Shown: positions 1 to 9,387, numbered from the stretch's first letter. The stretch is DNA of 64,000 bases from Microcoleus sp. FACHB-1515 (GCF_014696105.1 NZ_JACJPO010000020.1:310001-374000); one strand, 5' to 3'. The notes: generated by a model not told the origin, from the letters alone. Numbers and translations are program-made.

Positions 1-2
1 CC

Positions 3-1331
3 ATCGCCCCTGCTGAAATTGCCGCAGTCGGGCTGAGTGCCGCGACGCACAGCTTGATTGCGATCGATCGATCGGGCAACTGTTTAACGCGAAATATCAT
101 TTGGGCGGATAATCGCGGATTGGCTCAGGCCGAAGCATTCAAGCAAAATCCAGCTAGCCATGCGCTCTACCGCCGGACGGGAGCGCCAATTCATCCGGTT
201 TCACCCGTCACAAAGCTGATGTGGATGCGCGAGAAAGATCCGGAAATTTTTCAAAAAGCGGCTCGATTTATTTCGCTGAAAGAGTATTTGCTCTATCGAT
301 TTTTCGGCGTGTTTGCTGTTGATTATTCGATCGCTTCAGCAGGCGGATTTCTCAACCTCAATTCCTTGCAGTGGGACGCAGAAGCTCTAGAAATTGCTGG
401 AATTCAAGCCCGCCAGCTTAGCGAACTTGTGCCAACGACACACATCTTGCGCGACCTCAAGCCCGAATACGCGCAAGCGATGCACCTGAATCCGGCGACG
501 CCGTTTGTGGTGGGAGCTTGTGACGGCGTGCTGGCAAATTTGGGCGTGGGGGCGATCGAACTGGGTCAGGTTGCCGTGACGATCGGAACGAGCAGCGCGG
601 TTCGCACGGTTGTTTCGCAGCCGCGCACCGACGAGCAAGCGCGCACCTTTTGCTATGCCCTGACGGAAAACCATTGGATAATCGGTGGCCCGTCGAACAA
701 TGGCGGCATCCTGCTACGCTGGCTGCGCGACAACTTCTGCTTGCTTGAAGTTCAGCAGGCACAGCAGCAAGGCGTCGATCCGTATCAGGTGATGATCGAA
801 GCTGCCGCTAAAATTGCTCCGGGTGCAGAAGGGTTAATCTGTTTGCCGTATCTGTCGGGTGAACGTGCGCCGCACTGGAACGCGCGGGCGCGAGGCGTTT
901 TCTTTGGACTGGGGCTGCATCACAATCGATCGCACCTGATTCGATCGACGCTCGAAGGCATTTTGTTCGCCGTTTACAGCATCAACTCCGCCCTCGAAGA
1001 CCTCAGCGGCGCAACGCAAGCCTTTCGCGCTTCTGGCGGTTTTGCCCGCTCTCCAATTTGGCTGCAACTGCTGGCTGATTTGTGCGGTTGCGAGGTGCAA
1101 GTTCCCGCCGTCACGGAAGGAAGCGGATTCGGCGCGGCAGTGTTGGCGATGTATGCGGTGGGCGCGATCGATCGCCTCGAAGCGGTTCAGCAGTTCGTGC
1201 AGATTCAAGATTCGTATCAGCCCGATCGATCGAAAACCGAAGCCTATCAGCGAATTTATCCACTGTTCGATCGACTTTACCGCGACAATCTTGACGCTTT
1301 CACTCAGCTTGCTCGCCTCAACCCAGCCTGA
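3..1331 (+). CDS. gntK: Gluconokinase, FGGY carbohydrate kinase family (5' partial)
   Basis: ATP-dependent kinase that most likely phosphorylates gluconate to 6-phosphogluconate for the oxidative pentose phosphate pathway in the cytosol. The frame is open to the left edge, so the N-terminal ATPase-fold residues are missing; a TTG at 54 is internal and not the start. Visible family marks are AAVGLSAATHSL, the RNIIWADNR segment typical of the gluconate branch of FGGY kinases, a GACDGVLANLGVGA stretch, the phosphate loop GTSSAVRT, and ASGGFARSPIW near the C-terminus. About 442 residues remain of a usual ~490-510. Xylulokinase or glycerol kinase are less likely given the IIWADNR segment. The gene converges on the metallophosphoesterase with a 23-base gap and no clear terminator. 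Confidence 0.85.
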   Translation: MAPAEIAAVGLSAATHSLIAIDRSGNCLTRNIIWADNRGLAQAEAFKQNPASHALYRRTGAPIHPVSPVTKLMWMREKDPEIFQKAARFISLKEYLLYRFFGVFAVDYSIASAGGFLNLNSLQWDAEALEIAGIQARQLSELVPTTHILRDLKPEYAQAMHLNPATPFVVGACDGVLANLGVGAIELGQVAVTIGTSSAVRTVVSQPRTDEQARTFCYALTENHWIIGGPSNNGGILLRWLRDNFCLLEVQQAQQQGVDPYQVMIEAAAKIAPGAEGLICLPYLSGERAPHWNARARGVFFGLGLHHNRSHLIRSTLEGILFAVYSINSALEDLSGATQAFRASGGFARSPIWLQLLADLCGCEVQVPAVTEGSGFGAAVLAMYAVGAIDRLEAVQQFVQIQDSYQPDRSKTEAYQRIYPLFDRLYRDNLDAFTQLARLNPA

Positions 1332-1354
1332 TGATTTTTATCTCGTAATGACTG

Positions 1355-2194
1355 CTAGCTTGAACGACCTGGCAACAGCGTAATCACGGTGACTTCTGGC
1401 GGACAAAACAACCGCCCCGGCAGATACGTTCCCAATCCACGATTGACGTAAAGCTGATTGTTGCCGACTTGGTGCAACCCTTGCGACCATTCCCAGTGCT
1501 GCACGATCGTCCGGCAAGATTTTCGCAGATACGGAATTTGCTGCCGCATCGGTTTGGGAACGCAGCGTGCAATGGTGGGAATCCAAGCGGGCAGCGGCTT
1601 CAAACCGGGAATTACCACCTGCCCGCCGTGCGTGTGGCCGGACAACTGCAAATCAACTCGTTTTTCCGCCAAAACAGCCGCGCTGTCAGGATTGTGAGAT
1701 AGGACGAGGCGCGGTGTAGTGTCGGCAAGCCGATCGAGCGTGTGTGGATCGAACGATCGCGACCGGAAATCTGGCAAACCCACGATCGGCAGATCTGCAC
1801 CAAACGGATAAGCAATTTGATTCCACAAAACCGTGATCCCCGCTGCTTCCAAGGTGCGGGTAATCTTATCTTTTGAGTCGTAGTGGCGTAAGTCGTGATT
1901 TCCCAAAACGGCATACAGGCCACAGCGACTTTTGAGCCGCCGCAGCCGATCGACCAGCGGTTCGATCGGGCTAGGATCGTCCGTGACATAATCTCCGGTC
2001 AGGGCAATCAGATCGGGCTGGGCACGATTGCAGGCTGCGATCGCCTCGTTCAGCAGTGATTCTCGCAGTCGCAATCCATCATAGTGAAAGTCGGACATCT
2101 GCACGATGCGGCAGCCTGCCAGCGCGGGTGGCAGATTGGCGATCGTGACCGTAATTGGTTCGACCCGCAGCGATCCAGAAAAAATTGAATGCAT
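1355..2194 (-). CDS. Calcineurin-like metallophosphoesterase (YkuE/YaeI type)
   Basis: Predicted dimetal phosphoesterase of 279 residues. All metal-binding blocks are present in order: DFH at about residues 35-37, GDYVTDD at 67-73, GNHD at 98-101, a central LSHNPD histidine, and SGHTHGGQ near 183-190. This architecture is close to the YkuE/YaeI subgroup, which in other bacteria acts on lipid-linked or UDP-diacylglucosamine-like substrates. The substrate here cannot be told from sequence. No obvious signal peptide or membrane anchor is seen at the N-terminus. The gene stands alone, convergent with the kinase on its left. Confidence 0.85.
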   Translation of the reverse strand: MHSIFSGSLRVEPITVTIANLPPALAGCRIVQMSDFHYDGLRLRESLLNEAIAACNRAQPDLIALTGDYVTDDPSPIEPLVDRLRRLKSRCGLYAVLGNHDLRHYDSKDKITRTLEAAGITVLWNQIAYPFGADLPIVGLPDFRSRSFDPHTLDRLADTTPRLVLSHNPDSAAVLAEKRVDLQLSGHTHGGQVVIPGLKPLPAWIPTIARCVPKPMRQQIPYLRKSCRTIVQHWEWSQGLHQVGNNQLYVNRGLGTYLPGRLFCPPEVTVITLLPGRSS

Positions 2195-2657
2195 AGCTTC
2201 AGGTCTGTTTGTAACTGTAATAAAAGTGAACGGTGGTGCAGCCGATGCAATTGGGAATGCAGGCTGGCGGCGATGATGTTAGCAGCAGATGCCGTGCCGA
2301 TTCTGCCCGGATTCTTTCTACTCTAAGAGAAGGAAGAAGCAAGGGACGACGATGGCAAAGCTAAAGAAATCCCGGTTGTGCGATCGGCTAGGGTCGATCG
2401 CAAGCGAGAATTTGCGTAGCGATGTTACCTTCGGGGAACACTGGGGCAAACTGCACCTAGTTCAGCAAAAACACGATCTGAAATGTCAATTTTTGATAAA
2501 GCACCTATCTTGAGAGGTGCATTTTCGCCAAGATGAAGCTGAGCCATCTGCTGTATCTGAGTTGCGTTGACGATTTCTGCTACGTTCTTAGCAAAATGCT
2601 CGATATTTTTCTGCTTATCCTGCCTGCTCGTTTTTCGTCGTTCATTCACGGGTCACA
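2195..2657. other. Intergenic region between phosphoesterase and secretion operon
   Basis: This 463-base stretch separates divergent genes and should hold both promoters. Two short frames lie in it: a plus-strand 53-codon frame starting at 2352 behind an AGGGA-like site, and a minus-strand 74-codon frame at 2425-2649 from a GTG. Neither resembles a known family to me. The minus frame reads as a plausible helix-rich peptide with a basic N-terminus, but it would begin only 9 bases from the start of the downstream operon. I call neither a gene with confidence. Confidence 0.4.
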
Positions 2658-3407
2658 ATGACAGTCGTTTTGCAAATTGGCGATCGCACGATTACCGCAG
2701 AAGAAATTTTGCCCTTGATTTCGGGGTATCAAATGCTGCCGCAGCTTTTGCGAGAGCTAATCATTGATCAGGCGATCGGCGCGATCGAACTGACGCCCGA
2801 AGAAACGACTGCCGCCTGCCAACAGTTCTGCCACCAGCAGCAAATCGACAGCGAAGAAGCGCGGCAAGCTTGGCTCGGACGCTATGGCATGACCGAGGCA
2901 CAGCTTGAAGCTTTGGCAACCAGAGGACTACGGATCGATCGCTTCAAGCAGGCGACTTGGGGACCAAAGCTCGAATCCTACTTTCTGACGCGCAAAAGCC
3001 AGCTTGATAAAGTCATCTACTCGCTGATTCGCACGCAGGACTTGGGAATCGCCCAAGAGCTTTACTTCCGCATCCACGAAGGCGAACAGAGCTTTGCAGA
3101 ACTGGCTCGCGAATATTCGCAAGGCCCCGAAGCGCAAACCGACGGTTTAATTGGCCCCGTTGAACTCAGCGTTCCGCATCCCACCCTGGCGCAAATCCTT
3201 TCGCTCAGCCAGCCCGGACAGCTTGCCCCACCGACTCGCGTGGGCGAATGGCTCGTCATCGTTCGGCTAGAAAAGTTCATGCCCGCCCAGCTTGACGATA
3301 CAATGCGCCGTCGCCTGCTGAACGAACGCTTTGAAACTTGGCTGCAAGAGCAGCTCGACCAAATTGAATCTGTGAATCTTCCTGCTGCCACGAGTGCCGC
3401 ATCATGA
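2658..3407 (+). CDS. Parvulin-like (SurA/PrsA-type) peptidyl-prolyl isomerase
   Basis: 249-residue protein with an N-terminal helical SurA-like part (about 1-110) and a C-terminal rotamase-like part (about 115-215) containing FAELAREYSQGPEA and the GLIGPVELS segment of parvulins. It has no signal peptide, so it probably works in the cytosol, holding or folding a secreted substrate before export. Its stop overlaps the start of the ABC exporter by four bases (ATGA), which implies translational coupling. PPIases of this type recur beside CLD-type ABC exporters in cyanobacteria (recollection, not searched). Catalytic activity is not proven because parvulin active-site residues are only loosely conserved. 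Confidence 0.8.
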   Translation: MTVVLQIGDRTITAEEILPLISGYQMLPQLLRELIIDQAIGAIELTPEETTAACQQFCHQQQIDSEEARQAWLGRYGMTEAQLEALATRGLRIDRFKQATWGPKLESYFLTRKSQLDKVIYSLIRTQDLGIAQELYFRIHEGEQSFAELAREYSQGPEAQTDGLIGPVELSVPHPTLAQILSLSQPGQLAPPTRVGEWLVIVRLEKFMPAQLDDTMRRRLLNERFETWLQEQLDQIESVNLPAATSAAS

Positions 3408-6388
3408 CCTACACCAAAGTCAACGTTCAAGAATTTTTGGCAACTGTGCCGCCGTTTAGCCAGTTGTCCGCCCAAACGCGATCGAAGCTGGCCGAACAGT
3501 TTCAGCTTTTGCGCTACCGGATGGGACAGGCCATTTTGGTGCGCGATCGCCTCCCCGCCCAACTGTCGATTATTTGGGAAGGCCAAGCCCGCTTCTTGGC
3601 CTACGACCCGCGCACCCAGCGCCCTGTGACGCTAGAGCGGATGTCTACCGGATCGATCTTGGGCGCGATCGGATTAGTGCGCGGTGTACCCTGCGAAACG
3701 GCGATCGCCTCAACGGAAACGGTCTGCCTCGTGATGTCGGCAATGGATTTTGTCAATTTGCTCGATCGCGAACCCGCCTTGAAAAAAGCGTTTGAGCAGC
3801 AAATTTCGCTGGTTGAAGTGTTCGATCTGCTTGGAGCCGAACTGCACCGCCGCGCCGAGGGCGATGTGGACTTGAAAGATTTGGCGATCGAAGCACAAGC
3901 GCAGTCAGAACTGCGCTATCTGTCTTCGGGCACGGCCACTCTACCGCAGTCCAGCGATGGCTCCGCCGCCTCCGGTCGCCTTTGGATGGTTAGCGGGGGT
4001 GGAGCCATTACCGATCATCCGGTTGCCAGTCGCATTGAGCAGGCATCGATCGAAGTCGTCGGCAAGCGTCCCGCTCGGATCATCGGTCTGCCCGCTGCTC
4101 TGCTGCAAACAGATTCGCCAGAAGCCGATCAAGATGTGGCGATTCCGGTCGAGGCGACCTTGGTGGATATTCCCTACGCGCCCGATCGCCCCGCCGAAGG
4201 GGACTACAGCCTCCGCGCCGATGCCGACCAGATCAAGCCGTCCAAGTATCCGCTCGTGCGAGGACGCGGAGCGCTTGACGGCGCGTCGGCCTGCTTCCAA
4301 ATGCTGTGCCAGCACTTCAATCTTCCCTTCCGGCGTGATGTGATTCGCCGCGTCCTCGACAACCAGATGCAGCGCACGGGCGGCTTGTCGCTGGAGCTGT
4401 GCGGCGTGGTTTCGGAACTGATGGGGCTGAACGCGCAGCTTGTTAGCATTCCGGCCAGCGCGATCGGACGGATCGAAGCACCCGCCCTGATCATGTGGCA
4501 GGACACGCTCTCAGTGATTTATGAAGCGAGCGATCGCGAACTGGTGATCGCCGTGCCGGACGTGGGCATCGTCAAGCGCAAACCCGCCGCTTTTGCCGAA
4601 ACTTGGGGCGAAGGCGGACAAGTGTTGATGGTGAAGCCGACGAAGGAAACGCCAACTCGTCGCTTTGGGCTGGAGTGGTTTCTGCCTGCGATCAAGCGCC
4701 ACCGCAAAGTGCTGATCGAAGTGTTTGTCGCCTCGTTTTTCGTGCAGCTTTTCGCCCTCGCCAATCCGCTGATGGTGCAGGTGATCATCGACAAGGTGAT
4801 TGTGCAAAAAAGCGTCGATACGCTGCAAGTTTTGGGCGTTTTCCTCGTCGTGATCTCGATTTTCGAGGCGCTGCTGACGAGCTTGCGAACCTACCTGTTC
4901 GTGGATACGACCAATCGGATCGATATGTCGCTCGGCTCCGAGATTATCGATCACCTGCTGCGTCTGCCCTTGCGCTATTTCGAGAAGCGGCCAGTCGGTG
5001 AACTTTCGACACGAATCGGAGAGCTTGAAAATATCCGCCAGTTTCTCACCGGGACGGCGCTGACCGTCGTACTCGACGCAATCTTCTCGGTGATCTACAT
5101 CATCGTGATGTTCATCTATAGCTGGGTGCTGGCTCTGGTCTCACTGGTGACGATTCCGTTTTTCGTGGCGCTGGCGGCGATCGCTTCTCCGCTGATTCGT
5201 CGGCAACTGCGCGTCAAAGCCGAACGCAACGCTGAAACGCAGTCGTATCTGGTCGAAGTCCTGTCGGGCATTCAAACCGTCAAGGCGCAAAACATGGAAC
5301 TCCGTGCCCGCTGGCAGTGGCAGCAGCGCTACGCCCGCTATGTCAGTGCCGGATTCAAAACGGTTCTGACCGGAACAACTGCCGGATCGACCAGCAACTT
5401 CCTCAATGAACTGTCTGGCCTGCTCGTCCTTTGGGTTGGCGCGTACCTTGTGCTGCAAGGCACGTTGACCTTGGGTGAACTGATCGCCTTCCGAATTATT
5501 GCCGGATATGTAACTGGCCCGCTGCTCAGACTGGCTCAGCTTTGGCAGAACTTCCAGGAAATTGGCTTGTCGATCGAACGGCTGAGCGACATTGTGGACG
5601 CCGCACCGGAAGCAGACGAAATCGATCGCCAAAACATCCCGATGCCCGTCATTCAGGGCGAAGTGAAATACGATGATGTGTCGTTCCGCTTCGGCACGAG
5701 TGGCCCCTTGCAGCTCAATCAGGTGACGCTGGAATTTCCCGCCGGATCGTTCATCGGCATCGTCGGCCAAAGCGGATCGGGCAAAAGTACGATGATGAAA
5801 CTTTTGCCGCGCCTGTACGACCTGGAATCAGGACGGATTTTGATCGACGGCTACGACATCAGCAAAGTGGAACTCTACTCGCTGCGTCAGCAAATCGGCA
5901 TCGTGCCGCAAGACACGCTGCTGTTTGACGGATCGGTGCAGGAAAATATCGCGCTCAACTGCCCGGATGCGTCCGCCGATCAAATCATCGAAGCTGCTAA
6001 AATCGCTGCTGCCCACGATTTCATCATGGGATTGCCGAATGGCTACAATACAAGAGTCGGAGAGCGCGGATCAGCTTTGTCTGGCGGACAGCGGCAGCGG
6101 ATCGCGATCGCTCGCACCGTCCTTCAGTCGCCCTCAATGCTGATTTTGGATGAAGCGACGAGCGCCTTGGACTACGACTCGGAACGGCAGGTGTGCCTGA
6201 ATCTGGCCGAAGCGTTTCGCGATCGCACCGTCTTTTTCATCACGCACCGTCTCAGCACGATTCGCAACGCCGACATGATTGTGCTGATGGACAAAGGCTC
6301 GGTCGTCGAAAAAGGCGTGCATGAAGAACTGATGGCTTTGCGCGGACGGTACTACTGCCTCTACCAGCAGCAAGAATCGCAGATGTAG
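3404..6388 (+). CDS. Type I secretion ABC exporter with cNMP-fold and degenerate C39-like domain
   Basis: 994 residues in three parts. Residues ~13-140 form a cyclic-nucleotide-binding-like fold, but the phosphate cassette lacks the usual Glu and Arg (GAIGLVRGVPCETA). Residues ~283-415 form a C39-peptidase-like domain in which the catalytic Cys is Gly (LDGASACF), the His of the NHF block is replaced, and the ADP Asp is Val. It is therefore a C39-like recognition domain rather than a protease. Residues ~425-994 are a six-helix ABC membrane domain plus ATPase with Walker A GQSGSGKST (~787), signature LSGGQRQR (~893), Walker B LILDEATSALD and H-loop THRLS. It should export an unprocessed protein substrate together with the HlyD adaptor downstream. 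Confidence 0.92.
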   Translation: MTYTKVNVQEFLATVPPFSQLSAQTRSKLAEQFQLLRYRMGQAILVRDRLPAQLSIIWEGQARFLAYDPRTQRPVTLERMSTGSILGAIGLVRGVPCETAIASTETVCLVMSAMDFVNLLDREPALKKAFEQQISLVEVFDLLGAELHRRAEGDVDLKDLAIEAQAQSELRYLSSGTATLPQSSDGSAASGRLWMVSGGGAITDHPVASRIEQASIEVVGKRPARIIGLPAALLQTDSPEADQDVAIPVEATLVDIPYAPDRPAEGDYSLRADADQIKPSKYPLVRGRGALDGASACFQMLCQHFNLPFRRDVIRRVLDNQMQRTGGLSLELCGVVSELMGLNAQLVSIPASAIGRIEAPALIMWQDTLSVIYEASDRELVIAVPDVGIVKRKPAAFAETWGEGGQVLMVKPTKETPTRRFGLEWFLPAIKRHRKVLIEVFVASFFVQLFALANPLMVQVIIDKVIVQKSVDTLQVLGVFLVVISIFEALLTSLRTYLFVDTTNRIDMSLGSEIIDHLLRLPLRYFEKRPVGELSTRIGELENIRQFLTGTALTVVLDAIFSVIYIIVMFIYSWVLALVSLVTIPFFVALAAIASPLIRRQLRVKAERNAETQSYLVEVLSGIQTVKAQNMELRARWQWQQRYARYVSAGFKTVLTGTTAGSTSNFLNELSGLLVLWVGAYLVLQGTLTLGELIAFRIIAGYVTGPLLRLAQLWQNFQEIGLSIERLSDIVDAAPEADEIDRQNIPMPVIQGEVKYDDVSFRFGTSGPLQLNQVTLEFPAGSFIGIVGQSGSGKSTMMKLLPRLYDLESGRILIDGYDISKVELYSLRQQIGIVPQDTLLFDGSVQENIALNCPDASADQIIEAAKIAAAHDFIMGLPNGYNTRVGERGSALSGGQRQRIAIARTVLQSPSMLILDEATSALDYDSERQVCLNLAEAFRDRTVFFITHRLSTIRNADMIVLMDKGSVVEKGVHEELMALRGRYYCLYQQQESQM

Positions 6389-6420
6389 CTTTTGCCCCCT
6401 TCTCATTCTTTAGGTGATGT

Positions 6421-7974
6421 ATGACAGTAACCACCAACGGCCACAACGGACATAACGGCAACGGCAAGCGACCCGCTCCTGCCCCGCAGCCTCCCACTGC
6501 ACCTGCAGAAGCGAAACCATCGCGTCAGGCGATTCGCACCGAGGCATTCGACCAGCCTGTAATCTTGCAGCAAACCGCCTTGTGGTCACGAGCGATCGTC
6601 TGGGGCATCGTCGGCGTTACCACGTTTGGCTTGATTTGGGCTTCCGTTGCCAAGATCGAAGAAGCCGTTCCTGCCACAGGCCAACTGGAGCCACAGGGCA
6701 ACGTCCAGGAAGTGCAGGCTCCCACTGGCGGCGTGGTTCGCGAAATTTTGGTGCGCGATGGACAGGAAGTGAAGCAGGGTGACGTGCTGGTGCGCTTTGA
6801 TGCCACTGCTGCCACTGCACAAGTGCGATCGCTCGAACAGGTGCGTAACTCGCTTCAGCAGGAAAATCGCCTTTATCAAACGCTGCTGCAAAATGGCGGC
6901 TCTGCTTCGCCTGCCGCGCTCGCCGGACTGCCACCCGAAGTGGTTGCCCTGACGACGAGTCGGTCGAATCTCGTTGCAGAAAACAATTTGTTTCGCCGTC
7001 AGCTTGCCGGAGCGGGCGGCGGCGGCTTGAGCGGTGAAGAACAAGCACGACTGGGGGCAATTCGCTCGGAAGCCGATTCGCGCACGGCAGCGGCTCAGCT
7101 TGAAGTGTCACAGCTTCAGCAGCAGTTGAGTCAAACACAAGGTCAGCTTGCCACCGCACGGCAAACTCTAGCGATCAATCAAGGCATTCTTGATGACATT
7201 GCGCCCGTTGTGGAAGAAGGCGCGATCGCTCGCGTTCAATTTTTGCGCCAGCAAACTGAAGTGCTCAACGGTCAGGCAGAAGTCGATCGACTGGTCAAAG
7301 AGCAAGCCCGCCTTCAGTACGCCATTTCGCAAGCAGGCCAGCGCGTCCAAAACACCCGCGACACGACGCAGACTGATTTGCTCGGACGCATTGCCCAAAA
7401 TGACAAAGACATCGCCGAAATCGACAGCCAGCTTAATCGCGCTTTGGTCGAGAACAACAAGCGGTTGGCCGAAGTGAATTCGCAACTGAGTCAGGCACAA
7501 GTCGGCCTGCAATATCAAGAACTCCGCGCTCCCGTCGATGGCGTTGTGTTCGACGTGCAGCCCAAGGGCACAGGCTTTGTTGCAAACACGAGCCAGCCCG
7601 TTCTGAAAATTGTGCCGAGCAATGCGCTGGTGGCTGAAGTGTTTATCACCAATCAGGACATCGGCTTTTTGCATGAAGGCATGGAGGTGGATGTGCGGGT
7701 CGATTCGTTCCCCTCTAGCGAATTTGGCGACATTCAAGGCAAGCTCGTTTCGATCGGCGATGATGCGCTGCCGCCAACGGAAGTGCTGCCTTTCTACCAC
7801 TTTCCGGCCAAGGTGGAACTCGAACGCCAAACGCTCGAAGTCAACGGTCGCCAACTGCCCCTTCAGTCGGGGATGTCCGTTACGGCCAATATTCGCGTCC
7901 GCGATCGCACGGTCATGAGCATCTTCACCGATTTGTTTGACGACAAGATCAACAGCATCCGCACCGTGCGGTAA
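6421..7974 (+). CDS. HlyD-family periplasmic adaptor of type I secretion
   Basis: 517-residue membrane-fusion protein. A Gly/Pro/Asn-rich cytoplasmic N-terminus (1-55) precedes one membrane helix at about 58-78. The first lipoyl half follows (GQLEPQGNVQEVQAPTGGVV), then a long Gln/Ala-rich coiled-coil hairpin (~130-340) that would reach an outer-membrane TolC-like channel, and a second lipoyl half (YQELRAPVDGVVFDV) and beta-barrel. It starts 32 bases after the ABC gene and is surely in the same operon. No TolC-like gene is in the window, so the channel must be encoded elsewhere. Confidence 0.92.
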   Translation: MTVTTNGHNGHNGNGKRPAPAPQPPTAPAEAKPSRQAIRTEAFDQPVILQQTALWSRAIVWGIVGVTTFGLIWASVAKIEEAVPATGQLEPQGNVQEVQAPTGGVVREILVRDGQEVKQGDVLVRFDATAATAQVRSLEQVRNSLQQENRLYQTLLQNGGSASPAALAGLPPEVVALTTSRSNLVAENNLFRRQLAGAGGGGLSGEEQARLGAIRSEADSRTAAAQLEVSQLQQQLSQTQGQLATARQTLAINQGILDDIAPVVEEGAIARVQFLRQQTEVLNGQAEVDRLVKEQARLQYAISQAGQRVQNTRDTTQTDLLGRIAQNDKDIAEIDSQLNRALVENNKRLAEVNSQLSQAQVGLQYQELRAPVDGVVFDVQPKGTGFVANTSQPVLKIVPSNALVAEVFITNQDIGFLHEGMEVDVRVDSFPSSEFGDIQGKLVSIGDDALPPTEVLPFYHFPAKVELERQTLEVNGRQLPLQSGMSVTANIRVRDRTVMSIFTDLFDDKINSIRTVR

Positions 7975-8004
7975 AAGCGCGATCGCAATCTGTGCAGATT
8001 TGCG

Positions 8005-8032
8005 GTAGGGGTGGTTCGCGAACCGCCCCTAC
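8005..8032. repeat. 28-bp near-perfect palindrome, intergenic
   Basis: GTAGGGGTGGTTCGCG followed by its reverse complement with one mismatch. Such GTAGGGGCGGTTCGCGAACCGCCCCTAC palindromes are dispersed between genes in many cyanobacteria (recollection). Here it lies 30 bases after the HlyD stop and could also end that operon's transcript, although no T-run follows it on the plus strand. Confidence 0.7.
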
Positions 8033-8045
8033 GGTAATTGCCAAC

Positions 8046-8067
8046 AAAAAAGGGGCGCATTGCCCCT
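8046..8067 (-). terminator. Rho-independent terminator of the WGxxGxxG gene
   Basis: Read on the minus strand, a GGGGC/GCCCC stem with a five-base loop is followed by a run of six T. It sits 35 bases past the stop of the gene at 8102-8389. Confidence 0.75.
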
Positions 8068-8101
8068 CGTCGGAATCCATCAATTTCAGACGCGGTAAAT
8101 C

Positions 8102-8389
8102 TTAGTAGCGATCGCTGCCCGTCGTGCGGGTGGTGACTTCCGGCTCACGGTAGCGAGTGGGTTCTTCCTTGCGACCTGCCAAACCTGCTAAGCCCAGCAG
8201 ACCCAGCAGACCCAGCCAGCCCCAGTCAAAATTGTTTTCAGTTTCGCGGACGCCGTCGTTGGCTTCGGTTGGCACAGCGGGGTCGGTCGTGGTGGTCGTG
8301 GTGGCCGAAGCGATCGTCGCAGGCAGAACAGCCAAACCCACAGACAGAGCAGTGGCGCTCACCAATTTGGTCAATTTCGAGTTCGTCAT
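8102..8389 (-). CDS. Small secreted WGxxGxxG-type protein
   Basis: 95 residues. An N-terminal signal peptide (MTNSKLTK, then a hydrophobic stretch ending near ATIASA) leads into a Thr-rich linker. The hallmark block DWGWLGLLGLLGLAGLAGR follows at about residues 55-73, and the tail is charged. This matches the WGxxGxxG-CTERM pattern: a Trp-Gly start, a Gly-rich hydrophobic helix and a basic stop, thought to be an envelope sorting signal. Here 22 residues follow the basic stop, longer than in a strict C-terminal sorting tag. The function is unknown. It is monocistronic with its own terminator. Confidence 0.75.
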   Translation of the reverse strand: MTNSKLTKLVSATALSVGLAVLPATIASATTTTTTDPAVPTEANDGVRETENNFDWGWLGLLGLLGLAGLAGRKEEPTRYREPEVTTRTTGSDRY

Positions 8390-8604
8390 TTTAAGCTCCT
8401 TTTTTCAGTCAAATTTTGAGTCGATAACTAACGTTTGCTAGCTATCTGTTTTCGATTGCAAAACTATCGTTACGAATCAAGAATAGCGATCGAGACTGCC
8501 GATTCAAATCAATCTGTGGTAGAGGCTCGATCGATTATTCACTCTTACTCAAGAGATAAAATTAGAAAGAGTCATTCCTCAGCAACCTATCAATTTTTAT
8601 CTGC

Positions 8605-9369
8605 ATGGCCGGACATAGTAAGTGGGCAAATATCAAGCGACAAAAAGCCAGAGTCGATGCCGTTAAGGGCAAGATATTTGCCAAAATCTCGCGCGAAATT
8701 ATTGTGGCGGCTCGCAGTGGCGTTCCTGACCCTGCCGGAAATTTTCAGCTTCGCACGGCGATCGAAAAAGCTAGAGCAGCCGGAATTCCCAACGAAAATA
8801 TCGATCGCGCCATTGCCAAAGGATCGGGCATGGGCGGGTCGGGGGCAGAACTTGAAGCGATTCGCTACGAAGGCTATGGCCCCGGTGGAATTGCAATTTT
8901 GATCGAAGCGTTGACCGACAATCGCAACCGCACCGCTGCCGATCTCAGAGCCGCCTTCAACAAGCGCGGCGGCAATTTGGGCGAAACAGGCTGCGTTGGC
9001 TGGATGTTTGAGCAAAAAGGCGTAATTACAATCGCAGGCGAAATTGATGAAGATGAACTGTTAGAAGCGTCGATCGAAGGCGGAGCCGAATCCTACGAAC
9101 TAATCGCAGACGAAGATGAACCGGGAGCCGATGTCTTCACCGATCCTGCCAATCTAGAAGCTCTGCAAGACTCGCTGAAGCAAAACGGCTATCGCATTGT
9201 GGAAACCGAAGTCCGCTGGATTCCCGGTAATCGAGTGGAAGTGACCGATCCGGATTTGGCGCGATCGCTCCTCAAACTCATGGACGCGCTCGAAGATTTA
9301 GACGATGTGCAAAGCGTTACAGCAAATTTTGAGATGGCCGATGAACTCTTGTCGTTGAGCATGGTGTGA
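8605..9369 (+). CDS. YebC/PmpR-family protein (TACO1-like)
   Basis: 254 residues, full length for the family, opening with the invariant [14 protein letters not shown]. The conserved GRGGNL-type region appears as [18 protein letters not shown]. Members were annotated as DNA-binding regulators, and some bacterial members are now linked to relief of ribosome stalling, like mitochondrial TACO1. The start is the only sensible ATG. The coding end carries a 16-base tandem duplication that spans the stop codon. Confidence 0.95.
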   Translation: MAGHSKWANIKRQKARVDAVKGKIFAKISREIIVAARSGVPDPAGNFQLRTAIEKARAAGIPNENIDRAIAKGSGMGGSGAELEAIRYEGYGPGGIAILIEALTDNRNRTAADLRAAFNKRGGNLGETGCVGWMFEQKGVITIAGEIDEDELLEASIEGGAESYELIADEDEPGADVFTDPANLEALQDSLKQNGYRIVETEVRWIPGNRVEVTDPDLARSLLKLMDALEDLDDVQSVTANFEMADELLSLSMV

Positions 9370-9387
9370 CATGAGCATGGTGTGACC
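9356..9387 (+). repeat. Two tandem copies of a 16-bp unit at the yebC stop
   Basis: TGAGCATGGTGTGAC occurs twice at a 16-base period, the first copy containing the yebC stop codon and the second lying just outside. It looks like a recent local slippage duplication. Confidence 0.85.

Noticed and set aside
2425-2649. Minus-strand 74-codon frame upstream of the secretion operon as a secreted peptide precursor
   Set aside because: No double-glycine leader motif at the expected place, and the exporter's C39-like domain is degenerate, so a GG-type peptide substrate is not supported.
4511-5770. Long antisense frames inside the ABC exporter gene (and many like them elsewhere)
   Set aside because: They are shadows of the real coding frame in a moderately GC-rich genome; their translations have no domain and the plus-strand gene is a clear ABC exporter.
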